Assembly: GCA_946553025.1 (NCBI GenBank)
Contig: CAMNRM010000023.1
Span: 1-64,000 of the forward strand
DNA from: an uncultured Clostridium sp.
GTDB lineage: Bacteria > Bacillota > Clostridia > Lachnospirales > Lachnospiraceae
Reading direction: 5' to 3'
DNA length: 64,000 bases
How positions within the stretch are numbered: position 1 is the first letter of the stretch; the number at the start of each line of letters is the position of its first letter. The position numbers were made by a program, and so were the translations under genes. The notes below the pieces were generated by a model that was not told where the DNA came from, ran no database searches, and worked only from the letters and a program-made list of their open reading frames with translations. Below are positions 7,513 to 17,223 of the stretch, in pieces.

Positions 7513-7962
7513 ATGGGAAGTGCAGAACCGATCAGCAGACAGGCAAGTGAAGGGATTTTCGGACTTCCGGATAAGGATGAATCCGAAGGTGCTTATCGGT
7601 GTAATTATCCCCAGTTCGTGGATGTGTACCGCTGGATGGTGAGGATGTCCGAAAGAAACCATATCAGGCTGTGTCTGCTGCTTTGCACTTTGAAGCCGGA
7701 CAGGAAAGAACAGGAAATAATTTCCGGGCATCAGATGGAGCGGTTTGGGAAGCTGCTGGAAAAGAGCATCCGCTACAGTGATGTCTACACCCGCTACAGC
7801 CTGAACAAGTACCTGGTGCTCCTGACGGACTTTGGGGAAAAGAAAGAGGAAGCAGTAGCCCTAAAGCTTCGCCGAAACTGGAAAGCCTTTGAGAAGGAGG
7901 AAAGGGTCAGGATAGAACTGGAAATTCAGGAGGTGGAGGCTGCGTCCGGAAATGGAAAATAA
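7513..7962 (+). CDS. Degenerate GGDEF-like domain protein (fragment)
   Basis: About 149 residues from the ATG at 7513, which sits seven bases after GGGAGG; the track's TTG start is less likely. The core LEKSIRYSDVYTRYSLNKYLVLLTD resembles the catalytically dead GGDEF-type domain at the C-terminus of clostridial SARP-like activators, where the motif is usually RRGD...TRYS. No GGDEF signature or DNA-binding domain is present, so it should not make cyclic-di-GMP. It could be the severed C-terminus of a larger regulator or a stand-alone protein. It lies only about 50 bases before the giant surface protein and may be cotranscribed with it. Confidence 0.5.
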   Translation: MGSAEPISRQASEGIFGLPDKDESEGAYRCNYPQFVDVYRWMVRMSERNHIRLCLLLCTLKPDRKEQEIISGHQMERFGKLLEKSIRYSDVYTRYSLNKYLVLLTDFGEKKEEAVALKLRRNWKAFEKEERVRIELEIQEVEAASGNGK

Positions 7963-8013
7963 AAAACGATTTGATCATTGTTTACCAGAGGGAATGAATT
8001 AAGGAGGAAAAGA

Positions 8014-11000
8014 ATGATTAAGAAGGATAATGTCCAAAATAAAATTGTATTTTGGCGGCGCGGATTGTTGAAAAGAGGTATATCATTTTTGTTGTCAACA
8101 GTATTGGTGATGACAAATATTGGTAATCCGGCGAATCTGGCTTTTGGAGCCAGTGATGTTAAAGAGGAGTTTCGTATACATAAGGATGAAATTTGGCAGG
8201 CTATAGAAAAGGCATGGGAAGAGGGCACGGTCTTTGATGGCGCAGAACTGAAAATTGATGGAAAAGACAGGAATTTAGTAAAAAATTACCAAAAACTTCT
8301 GGAAGAAAATACGGTATTGATGGAAATTCATCCGGAGATGGAAACCGTAAATGATGTAGAAGGAATAGATCTGCGTATATTTGTCTGTTTGGAAGAAGGG
8401 ACAGATTTACAGAATTATGCTTTATCCGGAGAAGAAAAACTTGTTTTTCTGTATGTCAATGAAGGTGAAAAAACCGTATCTGGCAGGATAAATGTAGATG
8501 GTTATGTGACAAACTTTTGTACATTAAAATCCTATGAATATGCATTTGGAGAAAAGGTTTTGCTGGATGATTCCGCAGAGGAGATGGAGGATTTAATTAA
8601 TTCGTCAGAAGATTCCGTTAATGCAGAAGGCTCTGAGCCGGAAGAATCTACGAATTTGGAGGAAACAAAAGAAGGAGCAGAAATTTCGGCAGATTTAGCA
8701 CCGGAACAATCGGATGGGGCAGAGGAAGCGGATAGTTCCTATGAAGATGTCGGTGGAAATCAGGAGAGAAATGACAGAGAAGATGAAATAAGTACTGATT
8801 CTGAAGATAAAACAAGTGAAGAACTGGTTGATGAAGGAGAACAGAAAGAAACTAAAGAAAATAGCGATTCTACCGGGGAAACAGAAAGCGGGGAAGAGCA
8901 GACGAAGGATAATTCCTTAAGAGAGGATGCAGAAGAGAAAACAGAAGATAAAGCTGAAGTAAAAGAAGAACTGGAAGAGAAGGCAGAAGAGAAGCCTGAG
9001 ATAAAAGAAGAAGCAGAAGAGAAGTCTGAGGCGAAAGAAGAAGTAAAAGAGAAGCCTGAGGTGAAAGAAGAACCGAAAGAAAAACCTGAGGTAAAAGAAG
9101 AACCGAAAGAAAAATCAGAAGAGAAGTCTGCACCAAAAGAAGAACAGAAAGAAAAATCAGAAGAGAAGTCTGCACCAAAAGAGGAACCGAAAGAAAAATC
9201 AGAAGAGAAGTCTGCACCAAAAGAAGAACAGAAAGAAAAACCAGAAAGCCATGATGAAGGACAGGAAAAAACTGCCCAGATATCCAGGCATTCTGTTTTA
9301 ATTGCAGCAGCTTCAGCGTCTGATGCTGATAAAGAAGATATTCAAGATCAGGAAGATGTTCAAGAACAGGAAGAAATGATTTCTTTTAACCGTGTTGGCG
9401 TGCTGGAAGGAAGAACCTATGGGCTGGTAGCTATGGGGGACAGCATGAGTGCAAGGGCTTTTGTTGTTTCTATTTCTAAACTGGGAATTGCGTCAGAGGA
9501 AATCGAAGAAAATGACCATCAGATTACCTATACGATTTCTCCGGCAGGAAGTGCTGATTTAATCGGAGCACCGAAATTTGTAAGTGATGAAGCGAAGGTT
9601 AGCTTTGGGGTAAAGCCTTTTAGCGGATATCAGGTGAATCAGATATCTGCAAATGGAATTATACTGGAAACTGCTGTTCAGGAAAATAGTGTTGACGAAG
9701 GAATAATTTATTATGAAATTCCCGAAGTTTTAGAAGATCAGGAAGTCGAAATCGTAATGATAGAGGAAGATGGGATTAATCACCCTCAATTTTTCCAGGA
9801 GAGTACGATTAATGGAGTGACGATTACGATTTCGGCAGAAGAAGGTATACTGCCGGAAGGCACAAGAGCGGTGATAACCGAAGTAACATCTCAGGTTGAA
9901 AACGCAGTAAAGGAAAAGGAAAGGCAGGAAAAAGAAGAGAATCAAAACGGAGAGGAGAATCAAAAAGAAGAGAAGGTCTATTCGGTACTGGCATATGATA
10001 TAAAACTGGTGGATCAGAACGGGATAGAACTGGACGATAGCTGGAGCCGTAATGGTTATGTGGATGTAGCCTTTTCTGGAAGCAGAATTGAGCAAGAGAG
10101 TAAGGAAGCAGATGCAGTAGAGATCAGGCATCTGGATTTGGACAGCGAAATTGGGCAGGAAAAGATTACAGCGGAAGATATTAATGAATTAGAAAAAGTC
10201 GGGGATACCATAGATGTTTCCGGAGATAGGGCTGTGGAAGCAGTAGCATTTAGCGCAGAGCATTTTTCAGTGTATGTGGTGAATTTTACTGTTAAGGCAT
10301 CCGGATATGCAGCCGCAGGAACAGTATTTGTACGGATTAAAGATTCAAACGGCAGGGAGATTGTTTGGACAGAAGATAGTGGGCAGAAAAGTTTTCGATT
10401 TGCAGACGAACTGGGAGAAGTTGAATCGGCTGGGGATTCGCAGTCATTGCTTTTGACAGGGACTACAGGTACTGTAACCGGCATCTATAGTATATCTGCA
10501 GTTATGAGCAAGCTGAATATTGGATCAGAAATCAACGTGGGAGAAACAAGGTATAGGTTTGATTATGCACAGGCAGAAAAGAATTCTGTTCCTACGACCA
10601 TTAGTAATGTTCGCTATTATAAATCGAGTAAGGTTTTGCAGTTTAAGACGCCTACTGCCAATACATGGACGGCATTTAAAATGGAGGACGGAAAAGCCTA
10701 TATTGATTTGATATTTGCTGCGGACAGCAGTCCGAAAATGGTAACATTTAATTTCGTAGATGAAGAAAAGAACGTATTGGCTTCATCAGAGAAAATAGAT
10801 GCACTGCAAAATTATTTTGGGACATCAAGATTTTCAGTACTGCGGAATTATAAAGAAATTGGAGTCCAGGGAATTCAAACGGATTTATCGGAATTAGGTA
10901 TTAATAAGGATAAAAATGACCAGTTAATTAAAATAGGAGAGAAATATTATTGGATTACAGGTGCCAGCGCAAAAGATGCATCGGGTAATGAGAAAACGGT

Positions 11001-14000
11001 AGATAGTATTCGGTACTATTGGAATAATGGAAAGGATGAATTAGAACTCCAATATGTGCCGACTTCAAGCGGAAGCGGATGGAAAGCTTTGTCAGAGAAT
11101 GATGGAGTTTATGAGATTTCCATTCAGTTAAAAGAAGTTACTTTGGATAACTTAAAGGAAAGTGTAAGGTTTAATTTTATTGATGAAAATGGAACGATCT
11201 TAAAAACAGAAACAAAACCTGTTTTCGAGTTTTTTTCCTCCGGAGCGTTTAGCACAACTGGCGTGAATGGTCTGGTAAACAGTAAATTAGGATTAAAGAA
11301 TGATCTTGTACAATTTGGTGAAACGTGGTATTCGGTTCAAAATCTGGAAACAGATACAGGGGCAGAAATTGTCAGTGTACGGTATTATTGGGATGACAGT
11401 TTAGAAAAGCTGGCTTTCTGTTATAAATCATCATCAAGTTCTTCTAAATGGAATGGAATAGCGGTAAAAGATGGGAGTTATGCTATTTCTATAAAATTAA
11501 TCCCATGTGCAAATCCGGTGGTAAAATTCCATATTGTAGATGAAGATGGGAATAATATTCAGGAACCAGTATCTGTGAATGCAATTTCGGAGTTAGTATA
11601 CACAAATAGTGTTAATAACCAGAAAATTACAGAAATATTAAAAAATAAAATACAAGGTTTTGAAATTGGTACATTTACTGCGTCTGACGGAAATGGATAT
11701 GTATTTAAAAATGCAAAAACAGACGATGTAGAAGAATTATCCTATATCGCTTATCATCAAAAAGGAGGAAAGTTTGAACTAAAATACGGTAATAGTTCCA
11801 GTATAAATAGCTGGACAGGATTTGAGAATGTTGGAGAAAAAGTCGATGTATACTGTGAATTTGCCAAAATCAAAGAAAAGGTAATTTTCCATATTGTAGA
11901 CACTAATGGAAATAAGATTGCAGAGGATAAGGAACTTAGTGTTTATCCGGCATTAAAAGGGAGCAATGGTGCGTCACTTCAAAAGTACAGTGATTTGAAC
12001 AATCTTTTAACCTTTAATTATGCGAATAAAGAAAAGAACGCAATAATTGGAGATGACAATAAGGTCTATGCCTATAAAGAAGCGTCGATGAAGGAAATTA
12101 CGGGAAGACTTACCAATATTCGCTATTACCGAAGTTCGGATGGTTATGATTTTAAATTTGGATATAAAATATCTTCTTATAGTTTTAAAGACCTTGTAAA
12201 TGGCCCTTATGAAGTAAATCTGAAGTTTGAAAAACTTGATAGAAATGTCACATTTATCTGCAAATGGGGAGATAAAACGGAGGAGATAGAAAGAGAACTT
12301 ACCCTTCTGCCTGATAAAAAGATGACGATTCAGGAAGCATTGAATGATATGCTGGATACAGATGGGATAGCTGAGAAAGAGGGAAAGAAATATATCCTTA
12401 ATTCTGCTAAAGTGGGGACAAAATCTATTTCAGGGATAGTCAATACCACCAGTACCAGCGGAGTACTGTTCCAATATGTTGTGTCGGGGAAATATAGTGA
12501 TTCTAAATATGATTTTGGAACAGGAAAACCGACAGTAACTTTAGAATTTGTTCCCGCAGAAAAAGTGTATTTTAATCCTGTAGATGAAGAGGGAAATATC
12601 ATCGATGCAGTTGGCTGGAAAGAGCCTTATTGGACTGCAAAAATTCCAGCAGGCGAGTGGGATATTAATTACTATTATCCCAGCATAACAACATTATTGG
12701 AATTTGGTGAAACAATAACAGATACCAAAGGAAGAATTTATCACTATAAGACCAAAGGAACCGTTGCAGCTACAGGGGAAAATATAGGCTCTTTAAAATC
12801 AGAATCGGGAAAATTGTCCTATCGTTCAAGTTATTATGGTGCTCCGTGGAAAGACGTGACGAAAGATACAAATGGCAGATATACCATTAATCTGCATTTT
12901 GCAATAGATGAAAATGCAGAACTGCTCCGTACTTTTGTAGAGGCAGTAGATAAATTGCCTGACCGTATTACAGAAGAGAATATTGACCATTTAACCGATA
13001 TTTCGGTTCAGTTTGATGCCTGTGCAAGCGCATATGAGAAAATGCCAGATGAATGCAGGGAAAAAGAAGAGGCACGGAAAGCTTATAAAAAATACCTGGA
13101 AGTAAGAAAGCAATATCAGGAAGTTTTGGAAGACATGAAGATCCGCACATTTATAAAGGCTGTAGATAAAGTGTCGGAAAGCATTGAACAGGATCTGTCA
13201 GATAGTTTAAAAGAAAAGATTAAGGAAGAGTTTGCTGTTTGTGATAATGCCTATGCACAGCTGACAGCAGAGCAGAAGAATAAGGAGGAAGTTGCAGAAG
13301 CATATAGAACTTATCTTGATGTAAGAACGAAGTATCAGAAAAAGCTGGAAGAAAGCATTATTGAAGCTAAAGTTAAAGTATTTACAGAAGCAGTAGAAAA
13401 GGTAGCTGCCGTTTCCGGTGAAGGTTCTATGTCAAAGGATTTGGAAGAATTATTCAAGTCCTGTGACGAAGCTTATGAGAAGCTTAGCGATGAGCAGAAA
13501 TCAAAAGAGTCTGTAGTGATGGCAAAAGAAACATTGGAAACCATCAAAAAGCAATATTATGCAAGCTTTACTGTTAAAATTAATGTCGGATTAGGGGAAG
13601 ACATTCCCTGTTTTGGATTAGAGGAAGCAATAAAGGAAGTTGATACGTTAAATCCCGAAGAGGGAGAGATTAAAATCACCTTAAAATCCGATATTGATCT
13701 TTTAAATCCAGTACAGATTAAAACAAAAAACGCATTTATTATTGACTTGAATGGAAAAACAATAAATTATCCTTCTGGTATGGAAACTGCATTTCAAATT
13801 GAGGAAAGCACAGTTGTATTTAAAAACGGCAATATAATGATGAATAATTTCATTTCCTCTGAAGGGAAGGACAGCGAAATAAGCAGTGATAGTAAAAACC
13901 GTACATTCGAGGATAAGAGTCTTATTATTGTCAATGGAAATGTCTTATTTGAACAAATGGTAATTGACGGCGGAAAAGAAGAAGGGAGAAGAGTTTTAAC

Positions 14001-15903
14001 CGTCAAAGAAGGAACGGCTGCACTTTCCGGAGGAACAATCATTCAAAACGGAAATATAAGATCTTTCCAACCTATACCGCTGTTAAAGGAAATGTCGGGC
14101 GGAGGTGTTTATGTTGGAGAAAACGGAAATTTGATTGTGTCCAGTGGTGCTGTTATTCAAGATAACCAAGCCTACGCTGGTGGAGGTATTTATGTAGCTC
14201 CAGGAGGAAACGCAGAGATAAACGGAGGGAAAATTACCAATAATATCAGCAATGTAAAAGGAACGACAGGCTCAGATAAAAACTTTGGTGGTTTAGGCGG
14301 CGGTATTTATATTGCAGATGGTGCTGCTGTCAAATTAAACGGAGGTATAGTTGAAGGTAATCAGGCAGGGATGAAGAGTGACAATCAGTATTTGCGTCAG
14401 TGCGGTGCAGGCGGCGGCATTTATATCGAGAAAGATGCAGCATTTATCATGAATAATGGTACAATTATCAGCAATCACGCCTATGCTAACGACAATACTT
14501 ATTATCCGAAAGAGAATCCTGACAGTAAATTTATTTTTTGGACTTCCCGTTTTGGTGGTGGAATTTGTATTCAGGAAGCTTCGGAAAAAATAAGATTGAA
14601 CAGTGGGCGTATTGAAGGAAATGATAGTGCCGGAAAAGGCGGTGGTATTTACATTCATACAGGCGAATTGCATCTGGAGCAAGTGAAGATTGCCGGTAAT
14701 AAGGCAGAGGGTAATGGTGCGGCTGTTGGAAGCGGTATTTGGTATTGTGATGTAGGAGATGGCCGATTCTACGCTACGAGCGGCGGATATATCAGCAATA
14801 ATGCCAGAGTTATAGGTACTGATTTTTATTCAAGGGAACCAGAAACAGAAAAAGATATTCATCTTCCAACTCGGCTTTCTAATGGTACAAATGTTGCATG
14901 GTATGAAGATGATGGGAAGACAGAATTAGCAAAATTGAATAAAATAGATAATCTGGATCAATATCTTAAAGAGCAGAATACGAGTACAATAATGCTTATC
15001 AGCAAGATAGAGGATGATGCAGAAACAGGTTCCTATTCCCTTACCGTCAGCAATAATCAAGCTGTGGATGGCGGTGGTATTGCCTGCAACGGTAGTTTAA
15101 TTATTGGAAGAGATGAAGATATCACGATTAAAGTAAAGAAAATCTGGAAGGATGAAAATGGGAACGATATTACTAAAGATTCCGAGAAACTTCCAGACGC
15201 TATTAAAGTCGATTTATGGCGTCTTGGAAAAGATGGAAAAAGAGAAAAGAAATTAGATGCTGATGTGAAACTAAGCGCCGAAAATCTTTGGAGTTATGAG
15301 TTCAGGGATCTTCCAGCGACATTTGCATATGAAGTGGCAGAGCAGCCCATCGATGGCTGGGAGATGGAAAGGAAAGAAACATCTGGTGAAGATGGCAAAG
15401 AGGTAACGATTATAATTGTAAATAAAGAACAGCCCAAAGAAAGTCCAACCGAACCAGAAACTCCCGAGGAGCCGACTACCCCTGATGAGAGCACTCCGGA
15501 AGAAACAACTCCCGAAGAGAGCAGCCCCGAGGAGAGTACTCCAGAGGAAACAACTCCGCAAGAAACACAGCCTCCTGCACCGGGCAATCCATCTGGCGGC
15601 GGTGGCGGCGGCAGAAGAAGACGGATTACTGAGCCGACTCCGCCCCCGACTGCTGAAGAAACGCCGATCCCACCAGAGGAAGTGCCATTAGTAAGTATCG
15701 AACCGGAAGAAATTCCGCTGGCGATGCTGCCTCCTGATAATTCCAAAGATTTAACCGTTATTGATGATGGAGGAGTACCATTGTTCGGCCTTCCTAGGAC
15801 AGGGGATAAGAGTATACCAACAGGAGCGCTAATCGGGATGATGTTTGTTTCCCTGATGACTGCCTGCGGTATCCATGTAAAGAAACGAAAAGAAAAAGAA
15901 TAA
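8014..15903 (+). CDS. Giant LPXTG-anchored surface protein with beta-helix and Cna-B domain
   Basis: 2,629 residues from the ATG at 8014 behind AAGGAGGAAAAG; the track starts 12 codons early. Order: signal peptide (GISFLLSTVLVMTN); a small N-terminal domain; a long E/K/S-rich stretch (about 190-430) with 14-residue repeats; a ZU5-like region (about 450-760, GVTITISAEEGILPEGT); about seven tandem modules of 105-145 residues (770-1630) with xFxxVDExGN starts and IRYY-type motifs; three helical repeats (1635-1845); a right-handed beta-helix with repeated GGGIY turns (1850-2350); one Cna-B-like domain (KVKKIWKDENGND, about 2370); a P/E/T-rich wall spacer; LPRTG (about 2593) with a hydrophobic helix and KKRKEKE tail. 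It should be cell-wall-anchored by a sortase, which is not in this window. An adhesin or glycan-binding role is inferred. Confidence 0.9.
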   Translation: MIKKDNVQNKIVFWRRGLLKRGISFLLSTVLVMTNIGNPANLAFGASDVKEEFRIHKDEIWQAIEKAWEEGTVFDGAELKIDGKDRNLVKNYQKLLEENTVLMEIHPEMETVNDVEGIDLRIFVCLEEGTDLQNYALSGEEKLVFLYVNEGEKTVSGRINVDGYVTNFCTLKSYEYAFGEKVLLDDSAEEMEDLINSSEDSVNAEGSEPEESTNLEETKEGAEISADLAPEQSDGAEEADSSYEDVGGNQERNDREDEISTDSEDKTSEELVDEGEQKETKENSDSTGETESGEEQTKDNSLREDAEEKTEDKAEVKEELEEKAEEKPEIKEEAEEKSEAKEEVKEKPEVKEEPKEKPEVKEEPKEKSEEKSAPKEEQKEKSEEKSAPKEEPKEKSEEKSAPKEEQKEKPESHDEGQEKTAQISRHSVLIAAASASDADKEDIQDQEDVQEQEEMISFNRVGVLEGRTYGLVAMGDSMSARAFVVSISKLGIASEEIEENDHQITYTISPAGSADLIGAPKFVSDEAKVSFGVKPFSGYQVNQISANGIILETAVQENSVDEGIIYYEIPEVLEDQEVEIVMIEEDGINHPQFFQESTINGVTITISAEEGILPEGTRAVITEVTSQVENAVKEKERQEKEENQNGEENQKEEKVYSVLAYDIKLVDQNGIELDDSWSRNGYVDVAFSGSRIEQESKEADAVEIRHLDLDSEIGQEKITAEDINELEKVGDTIDVSGDRAVEAVAFSAEHFSVYVVNFTVKASGYAAAGTVFVRIKDSNGREIVWTEDSGQKSFRFADELGEVESAGDSQSLLLTGTTGTVTGIYSISAVMSKLNIGSEINVGETRYRFDYAQAEKNSVPTTISNVRYYKSSKVLQFKTPTANTWTAFKMEDGKAYIDLIFAADSSPKMVTFNFVDEEKNVLASSEKIDALQNYFGTSRFSVLRNYKEIGVQGIQTDLSELGINKDKNDQLIKIGEKYYWITGASAKDASGNEKTVDSIRYYWNNGKDELELQYVPTSSGSGWKALSENDGVYEISIQLKEVTLDNLKESVRFNFIDENGTILKTETKPVFEFFSSGAFSTTGVNGLVNSKLGLKNDLVQFGETWYSVQNLETDTGAEIVSVRYYWDDSLEKLAFCYKSSSSSSKWNGIAVKDGSYAISIKLIPCANPVVKFHIVDEDGNNIQEPVSVNAISELVYTNSVNNQKITEILKNKIQGFEIGTFTASDGNGYVFKNAKTDDVEELSYIAYHQKGGKFELKYGNSSSINSWTGFENVGEKVDVYCEFAKIKEKVIFHIVDTNGNKIAEDKELSVYPALKGSNGASLQKYSDLNNLLTFNYANKEKNAIIGDDNKVYAYKEASMKEITGRLTNIRYYRSSDGYDFKFGYKISSYSFKDLVNGPYEVNLKFEKLDRNVTFICKWGDKTEEIERELTLLPDKKMTIQEALNDMLDTDGIAEKEGKKYILNSAKVGTKSISGIVNTTSTSGVLFQYVVSGKYSDSKYDFGTGKPTVTLEFVPAEKVYFNPVDEEGNIIDAVGWKEPYWTAKIPAGEWDINYYYPSITTLLEFGETITDTKGRIYHYKTKGTVAATGENIGSLKSESGKLSYRSSYYGAPWKDVTKDTNGRYTINLHFAIDENAELLRTFVEAVDKLPDRITEENIDHLTDISVQFDACASAYEKMPDECREKEEARKAYKKYLEVRKQYQEVLEDMKIRTFIKAVDKVSESIEQDLSDSLKEKIKEEFAVCDNAYAQLTAEQKNKEEVAEAYRTYLDVRTKYQKKLEESIIEAKVKVFTEAVEKVAAVSGEGSMSKDLEELFKSCDEAYEKLSDEQKSKESVVMAKETLETIKKQYYASFTVKINVGLGEDIPCFGLEEAIKEVDTLNPEEGEIKITLKSDIDLLNPVQIKTKNAFIIDLNGKTINYPSGMETAFQIEESTVVFKNGNIMMNNFISSEGKDSEISSDSKNRTFEDKSLIIVNGNVLFEQMVIDGGKEEGRRVLTVKEGTAALSGGTIIQNGNIRSFQPIPLLKEMSGGGVYVGENGNLIVSSGAVIQDNQAYAGGGIYVAPGGNAEINGGKITNNISNVKGTTGSDKNFGGLGGGIYIADGAAVKLNGGIVEGNQAGMKSDNQYLRQCGAGGGIYIEKDAAFIMNNGTIISNHAYANDNTYYPKENPDSKFIFWTSRFGGGICIQEASEKIRLNSGRIEGNDSAGKGGGIYIHTGELHLEQVKIAGNKAEGNGAAVGSGIWYCDVGDGRFYATSGGYISNNARVIGTDFYSREPETEKDIHLPTRLSNGTNVAWYEDDGKTELAKLNKIDNLDQYLKEQNTSTIMLISKIEDDAETGSYSLTVSNNQAVDGGGIACNGSLIIGRDEDITIKVKKIWKDENGNDITKDSEKLPDAIKVDLWRLGKDGKREKKLDADVKLSAENLWSYEFRDLPATFAYEVAEQPIDGWEMERKETSGEDGKEVTIIIVNKEQPKESPTEPETPEEPTTPDESTPEETTPEESSPEESTPEETTPQETQPPAPGNPSGGGGGGRRRRITEPTPPPTAEETPIPPEEVPLVSIEPEEIPLAMLPPDNSKDLTVIDDGGVPLFGLPRTGDKSIPTGALIGMMFVSLMTACGIHVKKRKEKE
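9088..9240 (+). repeat. 42-bp in-frame tandem repeats encoding a K/E-rich stalk
   Basis: Three nearly identical 42-base units encode KEEPKEKSEEKSAP with P/Q alternation at position four. They are preceded by shorter, more degenerate EEKPEVKEE-type units from about 8930. The near identity points to recent copy-number change within the surface protein gene. Confidence 0.8.
10321..12905 (+). repeat. Tandem array of about seven unrecognised protein modules
   Basis: At protein level, modules begin near 10321, 10735, 11161, 11515, 11880, 12241 and 12560. Each starts with a strand such as VRFNFIDENG or VIFHIVDTNG. Most carry a YY/IRYY-type motif two-thirds through and end in a strand like YEVNLKFEK. 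Spacing is 105-145 residues. The DNA itself is not conserved, so the duplications are old. I do not recognise the module. Confidence 0.6.
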
Positions 15904-16050
15904 GCGTAAGAATATCACCCCATGATTAGATTCTGATGGTCTTTTCATAGTCCTTTTGGAAGCAACTAATTGTTACAATATCAGGGTTTTCTCTTGATGA
16001 AGTGAAAAAATTGGATGCAGAATAAAGTGCATAAACCATTGGACCGAGTT

Positions 16051-16090
16051 AAGGGTAGGAATCGGAAATAATCAGGTTCCTGCCCTTTTC
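16051..16090. terminator. Bidirectional terminator between the surface protein and AraC gene
   Basis: AAGGGTAGGAA pairs with TTCCTGCCCTT and is followed by TTCC. It lies between convergent genes and can serve either. Confidence 0.6.
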
Positions 16091-16981
16091 CTATTTCTTT
16101 TCCCTGTACTCCTTCGGCGTACACCCCAAAATTTCCTTAAATTTTCGGATAAAGTAGCTGAAATTTTCAAATCCGCAGTCCATCGCGATTTCCAGGACGG
16201 GCTGGGAGGTGTTGGTCAGGAGGAAGGAGGCGCGTTTTATCCGGTACTGGATCAGGTACTGGATGGGCGTGATTCCTGCGATGGTTTTAAAAAAGCGGCA
16301 GAGGTACTGCGGGTTGCAGGGGATGGTGTCGGCAATCTGCTGCAGGGAAATCGGTTCGCTGTAGTGTTCTTCGATATAGGAAACAATGGTTTTGTAGCGG
16401 TTGATTTTTAACATCTCGGCGGCGGGCAGGGAAGTATTGGGAAGAAGGAGGTTATTTTCGGATACATAGGCAAAAAGTTCAAGCAGGAGGAGTTTGCACC
16501 GGATGTACCAGCCCTCCTGTTTTTTTATGCCCAGGGCCAGGAGCTGTTCTAAAAGGGCGCAGATTTTTTCATAGCCAAAGCCCTCCGGGTGCAGGATGTG
16601 AGGGAGGAGCAGACTGTGGTTTAAAAAGGGGCGAATCCATCCCTCCTGCCATTCGTCCGGGTACGAAAAGTCCAGGATGTGGGGATCGAAAATAAAAACA
16701 TCATGAACGGTGTTTGGGCTCTGACCGATAAGCTGGTGGAGTTCGCCGCTGTTAAAAATGCAGAGATCACCCGCATAAATACTGTGATTTTCCAGGTTAA
16801 GTTCAAGGGAAAAAGCGCCTTTTCGGATAAAGAGGATTTCAATATTGGAATGCCAGTGGCGTTGGACGAAGAAGTTTTCCGGGCTGTTTGTCCCCGAACC
16901 GCTGATAAAGCGCATGGCAGTGATGGGCTTTTGTTTTGTTCCATGGGTGATGATTTCACGTAAATCGGCGTCTACGGGCAT
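16091..16981 (-). CDS. AraC-family regulator of the GH31 gene
   Basis: A 296-residue regulator. The N-terminus is a cupin-like sensing domain (VQRHWHSNIEILFIRKGAFSL, then YAGDLCIFNSGELHQL). The C-terminal 100 residues are two AraC helix-turn-helix motifs (ISLQQIADTIPCNPQYLCRFFKTIAG and VLEIAMDCGFENFSYFIRKFKEILG, closing with TPKEYR). It is divergent from the GH31 glucosidase gene at 17224, with about 240 bases between them, so it most likely activates that gene in response to an alpha-glucoside. The start MPVDADL is the first ATG and fits the family length. The inducer is inferred from the neighbour only. Confidence 0.9.
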   Translation of the reverse strand: MPVDADLREIITHGTKQKPITAMRFISGSGTNSPENFFVQRHWHSNIEILFIRKGAFSLELNLENHSIYAGDLCIFNSGELHQLIGQSPNTVHDVFIFDPHILDFSYPDEWQEGWIRPFLNHSLLLPHILHPEGFGYEKICALLEQLLALGIKKQEGWYIRCKLLLLELFAYVSENNLLLPNTSLPAAEMLKINRYKTIVSYIEEHYSEPISLQQIADTIPCNPQYLCRFFKTIAGITPIQYLIQYRIKRASFLLTNTSQPVLEIAMDCGFENFSYFIRKFKEILGCTPKEYREKK

Positions 16982-17046
16982 AGAAGGGCCTCCTGGTGTT
17001 TGGTATTGGTGGAGTACAGGGGTTAAAAGTCAATATTGTGTTATTT

Positions 17047-17075
17047 ATTATAAAGAATACTGCAAGATTTTTCAA
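17047..17075 (-). promoter_or_regulatory. Promoter of the AraC gene at 16091
   Basis: On the minus strand TTGAAA, a 17-base spacer and a perfect TATAAT, about 65 bases before the start codon. Confidence 0.6.
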
Positions 17076-17087
17076 GTCTTGGGGGAT

Positions 17088-17144
17088 AAAATAAAAGACA
17101 GTAAAATAAAAGACAGGATTGACATCCGGAGATTAACATCCGGA
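17088..17144. promoter_or_regulatory. Direct repeats upstream of the GH31 gene
   Basis: Two copies of AAAATAAAAGACAG are followed by two copies of ACATCCGGA at a 14-base period (17122 and 17136). Paired direct repeats are what AraC proteins bind, but this genome also makes many short tandem duplications, so the regulatory reading is tentative. Confidence 0.4.
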
Positions 17145-17223
17145 AAAAACAGAGAAAGTAAAAGGCAGAATTAATGCCTTGTAAAAATACCCTGACAAAA
17201 AAGGAAAAACAGGAGGACTTCAT

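Noticed and set aside
7513-7962. An active diguanylate cyclase
   Set aside because: The GGDEF signature and metal-binding residues are absent.
9088-9240. CRISPR-like periodic repeats
   Set aside because: Units are directly adjacent without spacers, in frame, and encode a K/E-rich stalk.
16982-17223. A consensus promoter at TTGACA (17119) for the GH31 gene
   Set aside because: No acceptable -10 box lies 16-18 bases downstream; activation by AraC at a poor promoter is more likely.
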